Of a stretch of DNA of 64,000 bases, positions 26,221 to 34,461 are shown in pieces (position 1 is the first letter of the stretch; each line of letters starts with the position of its first letter). The stretch covers positions 62,001 through 126,000 of the forward strand of contig JBLIEQ010000005.1 of assembly GCA_047633175.1 (NCBI GenBank), written 5' to 3'. Both the position numbers and the translations under genes were made by a program. This DNA comes from Motiliproteus sp047633175 (GTDB lineage: Bacteria; Pseudomonadota; Gammaproteobacteria; Pseudomonadales; Balneatricaceae). The notes beneath the pieces were generated by a model. It had not been told where the DNA came from and searched no databases. It saw nothing but the letters and a program-made list of their open reading frames with translations.

Positions 26221-26290
26221 AGCGCCCATCGTCGGACTAAAGTCCGACCTACGAATCCGACCTACGAGTCCGACCCACAAAAGAAACTGC
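26221..26290. repeat. REP palindrome with satellite
   Basis: GTCGGACTAAAGTCCGAC at 26231-26248 followed by CCTACGA(A/G)TCCGA copies and the usual ACCCACAAAAGAAAC tail. It ends the AT-rich island, just after the stop-side of the oxidoreductase gene. Confidence 0.75.
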
Positions 26291-26318
26291 AGGCCGACAA
26301 GGCGGGCGCAGTTGCGAG

Positions 26319-27365
26319 TCAGACTTTAAGCATGATCTTGCCGACATGGCTCTTTTTCAAAAACTGCTCCTGAGCCTCGCAGATTTCTTCCAGCGCAAAG
26401 GTATGAGCGACCACCGGTGAGATAGCGCCCTGTTCGATGTAGTCGATCAAGCGGCGGAACACCTGAGGCTCCAGAACCGTGCAGCCGAACAGGCTCAGAT
26501 CCTTGAGATACAGCGTTCTGACATCCAGCTCTACCATGGCGCCCCCGATGGCACCAGAAGCCGCGTAGCGTCCTCTGGATCGCAACAGCTCCAGGCACTG
26601 CTTAAACTGAGGACCGGCAACCAGATCGATAACCACATCTATGCTATTGGCGGCTATCGCGCTAAGGAGGTCGGCATTCCTGGGCACTACCTCATCGGCA
26701 CCCAACTCCAGCAGCTGTTGCGCCTTCTCAGGGCTAGTGATTGCCAATACATAGGCGCCACGTGCTTTTGCCAGCTGTATCGCCGCAGAACCGACCCCTC
26801 CCGATGCGCCGGTGATCAGCACCCGTTCAGCCTGTTTAACATCAGCGCGGGTGAGCATATTCTCGGCCGTGGAGTAGGAGCAGGGGAATGATGCTAGCTC
26901 TATATCGGAAAGTTTACTGTCGACTTTATAGGCGTGCCGGGCGGCAATGACGACATACTCTGCGAATCCACCATCGCATTCCGAGCCGAAGTACCTGGGT
27001 TGTTGCAACGTCTCGCCCTCAGCTTCCTGGAGACAGGGTTCGATAAGAACGCGCTCTCCCAGGCGATCCGCATTCACCTGCTCACCAACGGCCACGATAA
27101 AACCACAGACATCGGCCCCCTGAATGCGGGGGAACTGGAGTGCTTGACCAGACCAGCCGGTATCGGCGTCGGCGCCCTCTTTTTTTGAATACCAGGCTAT
27201 TCGCGTGTTGATATCGGTATTGTTGACCGCTGCGGCAGTGACACGAACCAGCAGGTCTTTGGGGCCGGGTACAGGAACAGGGATATCGCTCTTAAACTGC
27301 AGCATCTCCATGCCGCCGTGGCCTAAAAGCTGGACGCCGCGCATCGTTGCAGGTAGCTCATTCAT
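26319..27365 (-). CDS. MDR-superfamily (zinc-type alcohol dehydrogenase/quinone oxidoreductase) oxidoreductase
   Basis: A 348-residue NAD(P)H-dependent oxidoreductase. The GroES-like N-terminal domain (about 10-150) contains RIQGADVCGFIVAVGE, and the Rossmann domain has the nucleotide loop TGASGGVGSAAIQLAKARGA. The catalytic zinc ligands of true alcohol dehydrogenases are not all present, so a quinone-reductase-like or zeta-crystallin-like activity is more likely. It follows the TetR gene with a TAATG junction, so it is probably repressed by that TetR and induced by a substrate or related electrophile. The substrate is unknown. Confidence 0.88.
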   Translation of the reverse strand: MNELPATMRGVQLLGHGGMEMLQFKSDIPVPVPGPKDLLVRVTAAAVNNTDINTRIAWYSKKEGADADTGWSGQALQFPRIQGADVCGFIVAVGEQVNADRLGERVLIEPCLQEAEGETLQQPRYFGSECDGGFAEYVVIAARHAYKVDSKLSDIELASFPCSYSTAENMLTRADVKQAERVLITGASGGVGSAAIQLAKARGAYVLAITSPEKAQQLLELGADEVVPRNADLLSAIAANSIDVVIDLVAGPQFKQCLELLRSRGRYAASGAIGGAMVELDVRTLYLKDLSLFGCTVLEPQVFRRLIDYIEQGAISPVVAHTFALEEICEAQEQFLKKSHVGKIMLKV

Positions 27366-27883
27366 TATTTTTCTCCAGATATAAGTAGAACCGCTGCTTT
27401 TTCAGCGGAGTGAATCACGTCCATTCCCAAGAGTGGCCAGGCTGCCGAAGCGCCCTCGTGGAGCAGGAAAAGTTCTCTGGCGACCTCCTCACGACCACTG
27501 CGGCGTGCCATCACCGCAATCATCTCCGCCTTATGGTGCTTAACCAGGTCCTGGATATCCTGGTTGCCGGGAAAAGCGGCGAAGGCGCCCATCGACATGC
27601 ATCCATTGGGGGCATGGTTTTTCATCCACTCAGCGAGACGCTGGAAAAGGTGGGTCATGGACGCTATCCCCGGGGCCGGTTCGCCCTCGGCCAGGAATTC
27701 AAAGTAGCGCAGATGGCGGTGCTGGAGTGCACCCATGACCATCGCTTGTTTTGAGGGGAATTGACGATATAGGGTTCTCAGGCTGACGCCCGCTGCCGTT
27801 TTAAGCTCCGCCACACTGGGCTCGGCAAATCCATGCTGGCTAAAGGCATGCTCCAGGCGTGCTGCAATCTGGTTATGGATCAT
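27365..27883 (-). CDS. TetR-family repressor
   Basis: A 172-residue regulator. The N-terminal helix-turn-helix reads AELKTAAGVSLRTLYRQFPSKQ, the classic TetR layout; the C-terminal ligand domain includes HAPNGCMSMGAF, a pattern seen in TetR members that control oxidoreductase genes. ATG 27883 (MIHNQIAARLE) with GAGG upstream is preferred over ATG 27913, whose extra codons read into the repeat-like leader. It shares a TAATG junction with the oxidoreductase gene. Two identical-pattern inverted repeats lie 45-90 bp upstream and are probably its operators. Confidence 0.88.
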   Translation of the reverse strand: MIHNQIAARLEHAFSQHGFAEPSVAELKTAAGVSLRTLYRQFPSKQAMVMGALQHRHLRYFEFLAEGEPAPGIASMTHLFQRLAEWMKNHAPNGCMSMGAFAAFPGNQDIQDLVKHHKAEMIAVMARRSGREEVARELFLLHEGASAAWPLLGMDVIHSAEKAAVLLISGEK

Positions 27884-27926
27884 CGGTCTTGTCCTCAAGT
27901 AGGTCGTCCTCAAGTAGGTCGGCCTC

Positions 27927-27972
27927 GGTAGATCGTTCGTTCTACCGAGCAGGGTAGAGTGATTGTTCTACC
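27927..27972. promoter_or_regulatory. Tandem operators GGTAGA-N8-TCTACC (two copies)
   Basis: Two 20-bp inverted repeats of the form GGTAGA-N8-TCTACC occupy 27927-27946 and 27953-27972; both also share GTTCTACC on the right. They start 26 bp apart and lie upstream of the tetR gene, as expected for autoregulation of the tetR-oxidoreductase operon. Confidence 0.7.
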
Positions 27973-28098
27973 TGTGTCAATAGGCAGTACCGGCAGGTGA
28001 TGTTTAGCAAAATGATTTAAAACATCGCCGGGAGCCCAAGGCTGGTAAAGTGTGCCCATCCCCCTTCAAAACACACCCTCATCACCTTGGCGCCCCTT

Positions 28099-30480
28099 AT
28101 GCCTCTTGCATTACCCATCGATGCCATCAAACAGCAGGTTCTTGAGCTGTTGCCCGACCGTCACCTGGTTGTCCAGGCGGAAACCGGTTCGGGTAAATCT
28201 ACCCGGTTGCCGTTGTGGGCTCGCCAGCAGGGCCGGGTGTTGGTGGTAGAGCCCCGCCGGGTAGCCTGTCTGGCGCTGGCTCAGTATCTGGCCGAGCAGA
28301 CGGCAACGGTGCTGGGTAAAACGGTGGGCTATGCGATCCGCTTTGACAGCCGTTTTGGCCCGGACAGCGAACTAGTGTTTGTCACCCCGGGGATAGCGTT
28401 GCGCTGGTTGGCCGATAATCGACTGAAGGATTTCGATCTGGTGATGCTGGACGAATTTCACGAGCGCCGCTGGGACACCGACCTGTTGCTGGCGCTGCTG
28501 CTGGCCGAGGACCGTCATCGTCTGGTGATCACCTCCGCCACTCTGGACGCAGAGCGGCTGAGTGCCTACCTGGGCGGTGTCAATCTGCAGGCCGGCGGGC
28601 GCTGTTTTCCTGTCGACATGGAACACAGGGCGCCCGACCTGCGGGAGATGCCGGCTCTGCAGGACCTCGAAAAACGGATTCGCCAGGCGGTGGAGGCGGT
28701 CTGGCCACGCAGTGACGGTGACCTGCTGATCTTTCTGCCCGGGCGGGGGGAGATCCAGCGCTGCCGGGCGGCCCTGGCATCCGTTGATGCCGAGTTGCTG
28801 GAACTGCACGGCTCGGTGCCCGCGCGTGAGCAGCGCCGGGCACTGGAATCGGGCAAGGGACGGCGCATCATCCTCGCCACCAATATCGCCGAGACCTCAC
28901 TGACCATCCCCGGGGTCCGGGTGGTGATCGACTCCGGGTTGGAGCGCCGTACCCATCAGCGCAACGGGCGTACGGTGCTGGGGTTGCACCCGATCTCTAA
29001 GGCCAGCGCCGAGCAGCGCCTCGGGCGGGCCGGAAGGGTGGCAGCGGGGCTCTGTATCCGGCTCTGGGGCGAACATGCGCCATTGGCGCTCAGCACGCCG
29101 CCGGAGGTGCTGCGTGAAGAGCTGACCGAGCCGGTGCTGGCAGCGGCCTGCTGCGGGCACCCGGTGCAGACGCTGCGCTTTCCCGACCTCCTGCCGGAGA
29201 AATCCCTGGGGATCGCCATGGAAAAACTGCAGCGGATGAACGCGCTGGATGCCCGGGGTGAGGCGACGCCCTATGGCCGGCGCCTCTATCCGTTGCCCAT
29301 CGACAGCCTGTTCGCCCACCTAATCACGGCCATGCCAGACGATGCCAGCCGCTGCGCCACCGCCGATCTGGTGGCGGCGCTTGGCCATTCACAGCGGCTG
29401 CTCGCGCTTCCTAGCTCGGAAAGCGGTCGGCGTACATTGACCGACTGGCAGTCTAAATCCTGTGATGCCACGACCCTGATCGCGCTGGTACGTCGCGACC
29501 CGCCGCCACCGCTGGCGGTGGCTCTGGCGGTAGATAACGGTGCGCTCAAGGAGGTGCGCAAGCTGGCGACCCAGCTGCGAGGCGCGCTGTCGTTGCCGGC
29601 GATCTCTCAGTCTCCGGCGTATGACCACAGTCGCTGGTTGGAGGCGCTGATCGGCGCGGCGCCCGAGCTGCTGTTTGTGCGCCGTAAAAAACGTCCCGAA
29701 GCGCTGGGCAACGGTTGGGCCGAAGTATTGGTGGGCCGCGACAGCCGGTTCGCCGATGATGCCGAGGCGGCGCTGGTGTTCGATCAGCACTCGATGCCCG
29801 GCAAGGGGGCCAAACAGACGATCAATATGGCCACCTGCATGGCCCCCGTCTCCCTGAAACTGATCGCCCGCCTGGGAGTGGGTGAGACCAGGATGACCCA
29901 GACAAGCTTTAAGGGGGGGCGGCTGGAGGTGAAGGTCGAGCGGAGTTACGCCGGGCGCCTCATCGGTTCTGAGGTCATCAACCCCAGCGGCTTCCTGGCC
30001 CGCGAGGCTCTCGCCGATCTTATCCTGGCCGGACGGTTGTTGGCACCGGCAGGTGCGCGGCTCAAAGATGACCTGCTGTGCTGGGAACTGTATCGGTCGC
30101 TGGAGAACAGAGAGCTCTGCGGGGGCTCTTTACCGGAACCCTCAGTGGAGCCCTTGCCTGAATCCCAAGAGTGGCTCGTATCGAAGTTGCAACAGCTGGG
30201 GGTGGAGGAAGCTGAGGATATCAAGCTGCTCGAACTCGAAGACCTGGCCTTCGAGGGCGTTCCTGAATGGGAGCGGGAGGAATTCGATAGCCTTTATCCA
30301 CGGCAGCTGTCGCTGGGTAACCTGCGGCTGGCGGTCCATTACGAGCCCCTGAAAAAGCGGGTAACGATCGAGCCCATAAAGGGCATTCGCAAGACCGACC
30401 CCCAGCGCTGGGAGCTGCCCGGCTGGAGCGGCTGGTCGGTGCGCTACAAGAAGGCCAGCCGGGTGGTAACTATCAAGTAA
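28099..30480 (+). CDS. hrpB: ATP-dependent helicase HrpB
   Basis: A 793-residue DEAH/RHA-type helicase (HrpB of Escherichia coli is about 810). Walker A is AETGSGKSTRLPLW, the DExH box is DEFHERRWD, motif III SATLDAERL, and later motifs IATNIAETSLTIPGV and QRLGRAGRVAAG. The HrpB-specific C-terminal domain follows (VKVERSYAGRLIGSEVINPSG). I chose ATG 28099; TTG 28087 would add four residues. It is a single gene. HrpB is often dispensable and its RNA substrate is not settled. Confidence 0.95.
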   Translation: MPLALPIDAIKQQVLELLPDRHLVVQAETGSGKSTRLPLWARQQGRVLVVEPRRVACLALAQYLAEQTATVLGKTVGYAIRFDSRFGPDSELVFVTPGIALRWLADNRLKDFDLVMLDEFHERRWDTDLLLALLLAEDRHRLVITSATLDAERLSAYLGGVNLQAGGRCFPVDMEHRAPDLREMPALQDLEKRIRQAVEAVWPRSDGDLLIFLPGRGEIQRCRAALASVDAELLELHGSVPAREQRRALESGKGRRIILATNIAETSLTIPGVRVVIDSGLERRTHQRNGRTVLGLHPISKASAEQRLGRAGRVAAGLCIRLWGEHAPLALSTPPEVLREELTEPVLAAACCGHPVQTLRFPDLLPEKSLGIAMEKLQRMNALDARGEATPYGRRLYPLPIDSLFAHLITAMPDDASRCATADLVAALGHSQRLLALPSSESGRRTLTDWQSKSCDATTLIALVRRDPPPPLAVALAVDNGALKEVRKLATQLRGALSLPAISQSPAYDHSRWLEALIGAAPELLFVRRKKRPEALGNGWAEVLVGRDSRFADDAEAALVFDQHSMPGKGAKQTINMATCMAPVSLKLIARLGVGETRMTQTSFKGGRLEVKVERSYAGRLIGSEVINPSGFLAREALADLILAGRLLAPAGARLKDDLLCWELYRSLENRELCGGSLPEPSVEPLPESQEWLVSKLQQLGVEEAEDIKLLELEDLAFEGVPEWEREEFDSLYPRQLSLGNLRLAVHYEPLKKRVTIEPIKGIRKTDPQRWELPGWSGWSVRYKKASRVVTIK

Positions 30481-30496
30481 GCGCCATACCCCTTTG

Positions 30497-30615
30497 GGTC
30501 GGGCTCGTAAGTCGGAATCGTAGGTCGGATTCGTAGTTCGGACTCGTAGGTCGGACTTTAGTCCGACAAAGCTGGCAAGGAGCGCCCATCGTCGGGCTAA
30601 AGCCCTACTCACAAA
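30497..30615. repeat. REP palindrome with satellite
   Basis: About four 12-13-bp copies of CGTAGGTCGGA lead into GTCGGACTTTAGTCCGAC (30550-30567), then AAAGCTGGCAAGGAGCGCCC and a second half palindrome ATCGTCGGGCTAAAGCCC, the BIME-like arrangement seen elsewhere in the window. Confidence 0.8.
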
Positions 30616-30754
30616 AGAACCGCTGTCAGTCATTAGGTGGGGGGCAGGCGGTATCATTCTTTTCTACCCAAAGTCCCACAGAAGTTTTTTGTTCGTAACG
30701 ATAGACTCAGATTATTTTGCAGCTGAAAAGATAACAACTTAAAAGGTAACGAAT

Positions 30755-32059
30755 ATGAAACGCATAGTCGTAGTTGGTGGTGGGGCGGGTGGCCTTGAGT
30801 TAGCCGCGAAACTGAGCCGTTACTGTTGTAAGCAGCGTAGTAAACAGCCGTCAGCAGAGATGATCCTGGTCGACCGGGTCCGTACCCACGTCTGGAAGCC
30901 GCTGCTACATGAGGTGGCAGCCGGGGTGATTGATAAGAGTTCAGATGGGGTGGACTATCGTATCCACGCCAGTCGCTTTAATTATGAATTTCAGCAAGGT
31001 ACCTTAAATGGCATAGATACTCAGGATAAGAGTATCTCCCTGGACGCCCTCTATGACGAAGAAGATCAGCTGATCTTACCAGAACGTAAAATTGCCTATG
31101 ACATCTTAGTCCTGGCCATTGGCAGTGTGAGTAATGATTTTGGTACTCCGGGGGTGGCCCAGCACAGCTATTTCCTGGATTCCCTGGCTCAGGCCGAGCG
31201 CTTTCATCGTGCCCTGCTTAATCAGATGTTGCGGGTTAATCAGCCTGATACTCAGCAATCTATGTTACGTGTCGCTATTGTTGGCGCGGGCGCCACCGGT
31301 ACCGAACTTGCGGCTCAGTTGCATCATGTGGCTAATCTGTCACGGGCCTATGGCATGCCGGAGATGTCGGCCAAGCGTCTTAAGATTTCGATCATTGAAG
31401 CCGGTCCGCGCCTGCTTCCCGCCCTGCCGGAACGTATTGCCAATGCCGCCAAACAGGCATTACAAAAAATCGGTGTGCAGATTCATGAAAACACCCGAGT
31501 TGTTCGAGCGGAAAAGAACGGTTTTGTGCATGGCGATGATGAGTTGATCGAAGCCGATCTGATGGTCTGGGCAGCAGGCGTGAAGGCACCTAATCTGATC
31601 AAAGACCTGGAACTATTTTCCATCAATCGTAATCAGCAAGTACTGGTTGATGTGCACCTGCAAGCGATCGATAACGAAGATATCTTTGTGCTGGGTGATT
31701 GCTGTGCCTTTCAACAAAAAGACGGCTCCTGGGTGCCGCCCCGAGCGCAGTCTGCTCATCAGATGGCCGCAACCGTGTTTGAAAACATCGTGCATAAGCT
31801 GCAAGGACAGGCGCTGGTTGACTATCAATACAGTGATTACGGTTCTTTGGTGCATCTGAGTAAATACAGCACGGTGGGCAGCCTGATGGGCAATCTGTCC
31901 AGTAGCAGCATGTTTATCGAAGGTAAACTGGCGCGTTTGGTATATACCTCGTTGTACAGCATGCATCAGTTTGCGGTCCATGGTTGGTTCAAAGCGATGC
32001 TGGTGATGTTGAGCCGCAAGGTGAGTAAGTTTGTCGGGCCAAAACTGAAACTGCATTAA
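30755..32059 (+). CDS. ndh: Type II NADH dehydrogenase
   Basis: A 434-residue flavoprotein, the same length as Escherichia coli Ndh, passing electrons from NADH to quinone at the membrane without pumping protons. FAD-binding GGGAGGLELAAKL opens the protein, the NADH-binding loop is VGAGATGTELAAQL at about residue 175, and a second FAD segment is FVLGDCCAF. The C-terminal basic/hydrophobic part (VHGWFKAMLVMLSRKVSKFVG) fits the membrane anchor. ATG 30755 follows AAAAGGTAACG. It is monocistronic here. Confidence 0.95.
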   Translation: MKRIVVVGGGAGGLELAAKLSRYCCKQRSKQPSAEMILVDRVRTHVWKPLLHEVAAGVIDKSSDGVDYRIHASRFNYEFQQGTLNGIDTQDKSISLDALYDEEDQLILPERKIAYDILVLAIGSVSNDFGTPGVAQHSYFLDSLAQAERFHRALLNQMLRVNQPDTQQSMLRVAIVGAGATGTELAAQLHHVANLSRAYGMPEMSAKRLKISIIEAGPRLLPALPERIANAAKQALQKIGVQIHENTRVVRAEKNGFVHGDDELIEADLMVWAAGVKAPNLIKDLELFSINRNQQVLVDVHLQAIDNEDIFVLGDCCAFQQKDGSWVPPRAQSAHQMAATVFENIVHKLQGQALVDYQYSDYGSLVHLSKYSTVGSLMGNLSSSSMFIEGKLARLVYTSLYSMHQFAVHGWFKAMLVMLSRKVSKFVGPKLKLH

Positions 32060-32245
32060 CGGACCTGTATCTGACGCACGCCTTGGGTTATATCGATTAG
32101 AACTGTTGCCTTGCATGAGGAGGTGTTTACACCGGAGTGAGGAGGCATCTGGCCGGCACTGGGACAGGGATAAGCCGTTGGCTATATTGGCTATGTTGGC
32201 TACAATCAGCTACGTCCCGAAAATCAGTCAGGGCGAAGGATGCAG

Positions 32246-33166
32246 ATGAAAAGGTTACGCAAGAAGATCCCTTCGCTGGGAGCCCTGTCCACATTTGAGA
32301 CTGCGGCTAAACACCTGAGTTTTACGAATGCCGCCGCCGAACTCAATATCACCCAGGCGGCCGTCAGTCGCCAGGTTAGATATCTGGAAGAATCTCTGGA
32401 GGTTTCCCTCTTTCGTCGCAAGCACCGCAGCATTGAGCTGACCCGGGAAGGCCAGCTGCTCCAGTCTGCCGTTCATAAAGGCCTGGATCATATAGCGTCC
32501 ACCATCCAGTTGTTAGCGGATGATCAGACCCGATCCAGCCTGACAATCTCCTCGACGCTGGCATTTGCCAACCTCTGGCTCATGCCTCGCATTCATGAAT
32601 ACAGAACGCTGCGCCCAGACCTCGATATTCGCATCCTGGCGTCGGATGACGATGACCGCCTGCAACGGTTCGATGCGGTCGACCTTTCCTTCGTCTGTGG
32701 CAACGAACGCAGCAACCCGGGGGACGAGTTGTATTACCTGTTCGAAGAAAACGTCTACCCGGTCTGCAGTCCGGCCTATCTCGAGCGGCATACGTCCTTT
32801 GATACAGCTGAGGCGCTACTCGATGCAGATCTGATCCATCTCGATGAGGTGCATTGGGCGGCCAAAGCGATCGGCTGGAACCCCATCAACTGGGCAACCT
32901 GGTTTAATGACCAGGCTGTCACGCCACCCGAGGTCACGGCGCGTCTGTCTAGCAATAATTATCAAATTATTGTGAACGCTGCCATTCAAGGGCAGGGGGT
33001 CATCCTGGGATGGCAGCATCTGGTACAGGCCCACATGGATGCGGGTCGGTTAGTCGCGGCCCATTCGGCAGTATTCAGCGCCAAGCGCGGGTATTTTTTA
33101 CAGATGCATACCCAGACAAACAACGCCGTCGAGGCGGTTAAATTCAAAGACTGGTTACTGGCATAG
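32246..33166 (+). CDS. LysR-family regulator (GcvA-like)
   Basis: About 306 residues. The N-terminal winged helix shows LSTFETAAKHLSFTNAAAEL and TQAAVSRQVRYLEE, the GcvA/TrpI-type pattern with SLFRRKHRSIELT, followed by a periplasmic-binding-like effector domain. I prefer ATG 32246 since GAAGGA ends 5 bp before it; ATG 32240 overlaps that sequence. It is followed after 400 bp by a DapA-family gene and FAD oxidase on the same strand and may control them. Confidence 0.88.
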   Translation: MKRLRKKIPSLGALSTFETAAKHLSFTNAAAELNITQAAVSRQVRYLEESLEVSLFRRKHRSIELTREGQLLQSAVHKGLDHIASTIQLLADDQTRSSLTISSTLAFANLWLMPRIHEYRTLRPDLDIRILASDDDDRLQRFDAVDLSFVCGNERSNPGDELYYLFEENVYPVCSPAYLERHTSFDTAEALLDADLIHLDEVHWAAKAIGWNPINWATWFNDQAVTPPEVTARLSSNNYQIIVNAAIQGQGVILGWQHLVQAHMDAGRLVAAHSAVFSAKRGYFLQMHTQTNNAVEAVKFKDWLLA

Positions 33167-33243
33167 CTCATTTCTTACGGCGTCAGGCTGAAGCCTAACC
33201 TACAAAGTTCGAACACATTTAAATCAGACAGCCCTTCATATTT

Positions 33244-33263
33244 GCATGACTAATTAGTTATGC
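33244..33263. promoter_or_regulatory. Near-perfect dyad upstream of the DapA-family gene
   Basis: The 20-mer GCATGACTAATTAGTTATGC is an inverted repeat with a single mismatched pair, centred on AATT. It lies between the LysR gene and the DapA-family gene, 300 bp before the latter, and contains the T-N11-A geometry LysR proteins like. Binding is not shown. Confidence 0.35.
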
Positions 33264-33323
33264 GACCGTCCCTGTATATATCGTTTGACCCCTATTTAGT
33301 CATTGTCGTTAAATGACGATATA

Positions 33324-33485
33324 GCAGCCTGTCGGACTTAACGCTGATCTACTGCGGAAAATCCGACTTTGGTTATTTTTTGAACTCTTTTTCGTTGAAT
33401 AGAACCACTATTCACCTCGAAAGAGTTCAAAACTACCTCAAATCGGTCTTTCCCTCGCTACGACCGGTAAAGCCCGACAGACTGC
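33324..33485. mobile_element. MITE-like imperfect inverted repeat (about 162 bp)
   Basis: The left half starting GCAGCCTGTCGGACTTAACG reads as the imperfect reverse complement of the right half ending CGACAGACTGC. The central 13-bp arms TTTTGAACTCTTT (33378-33390) and AAAGAGTTCAAAA (33420-33432) are perfect, with an inner GAATAG/CTATTC stem. No transposase is encoded. A partial copy of the left end is found at 63349-63377. This is consistent with a non-autonomous mobile element. Confidence 0.65.
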
Positions 33486-33563
33486 CAGCACTTTTAGGCG
33501 CTAGACGTGAATCGATTTTAATTAAGATGACAATTAATAACGCATAAAAATAGATAGGATTAT

Positions 33564-34457
33564 ATGATGAATTTTGATGGCATCTGGGTACCCGCTGTAA
33601 CGCCGTTCACTTCCGACAATAGCATCGATTATGCCACCTTTAGAACCGTCATCAGCACGCTGATCGACAAAGGAGTCCACGGCCTTATCGTGGGTGGTAC
33701 TACGGGCGAATACTATGCCATCAGCCTGAAGGAGCGTGTGGAGCTGGTTAAAATAGCCGTGGAAATTTCTGCCGGACGCACACCGATCGTGGCCGGTATT
33801 AATTCCACCAGCACCGACGAGTCACTGCAACTGGGGCGGGCTGTTAAGGCCCTTGGCGTCGATGCGCTGCTGATCGCCGCGCCCTATTATTGCCAACCGA
33901 CTCAGGACGAACTTCTCGAGAACATCATCACCCTGGATGATGCACTCGACCTGCCGGTCATGCTGTACAACTTCCCCGATCGTACCGGTACGCAGATGTC
34001 CTTTGAGCTGTTGGAGGCACTGCGCAAGCGTCCCAATATCCAGTCGATTAAAGAGAGCACCGGGTCTGTCGAGCGCATGCACCACCTGGTGCTGGAGTTC
34101 GGTGATGATATCCAGCTGTGTTGTGGCATGGACGATCAGGTGCTGGAATTCTTCGTCTGGGGTGCCAAAAGCTGGGTCTGTGGCGCGGGGAATTTCCTGG
34201 CCGAAGAGCACCTGGCCCTGTATCAGGCGTGTGTGATCGAGCAGGACTTTGTCAAAGGCCGGGCACTGGCGACTCAACTGATGCCGGTGCTCAACCTGCT
34301 GGAGCAGGGAGGCAAGTTTTGCCAATACATCAAGTATGGCTGTGAGTTGACCGGACTCCACGTGGGTGACGCACGGCGTCCACTGACGCCGCCATCCGAG
34401 GTTGATAAGGCGGCGTTCAAGACCGTTATCGACACCCTGATCGCCGACCGTGGCTAA
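33564..34457 (+). CDS. DapA/NAL-family aldolase or deaminase
   Basis: A 297-residue class I lyase of the dihydrodipicolinate synthase/N-acetylneuraminate lyase family. The Schiff-base Lys163 is in SIKESTG, the catalytic Tyr135 in MLYNFPDRTG, and the substrate-carboxylate loop is GGTTGE (44-49). True DapA is one option, but the gene is coupled (overlap or 4 bp) to a FAD amino-acid oxidase and preceded by LysR, an arrangement typical of catabolic members, for instance hydroxyproline-pathway deaminases or keto-acid aldolases. The substrate cannot be told from the residues visible. Confidence 0.88.
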   Translation: MMNFDGIWVPAVTPFTSDNSIDYATFRTVISTLIDKGVHGLIVGGTTGEYYAISLKERVELVKIAVEISAGRTPIVAGINSTSTDESLQLGRAVKALGVDALLIAAPYYCQPTQDELLENIITLDDALDLPVMLYNFPDRTGTQMSFELLEALRKRPNIQSIKESTGSVERMHHLVLEFGDDIQLCCGMDDQVLEFFVWGAKSWVCGAGNFLAEEHLALYQACVIEQDFVKGRALATQLMPVLNLLEQGGKFCQYIKYGCELTGLHVGDARRPLTPPSEVDKAAFKTVIDTLIADRG

Positions 34458-34461
34458 GCCG

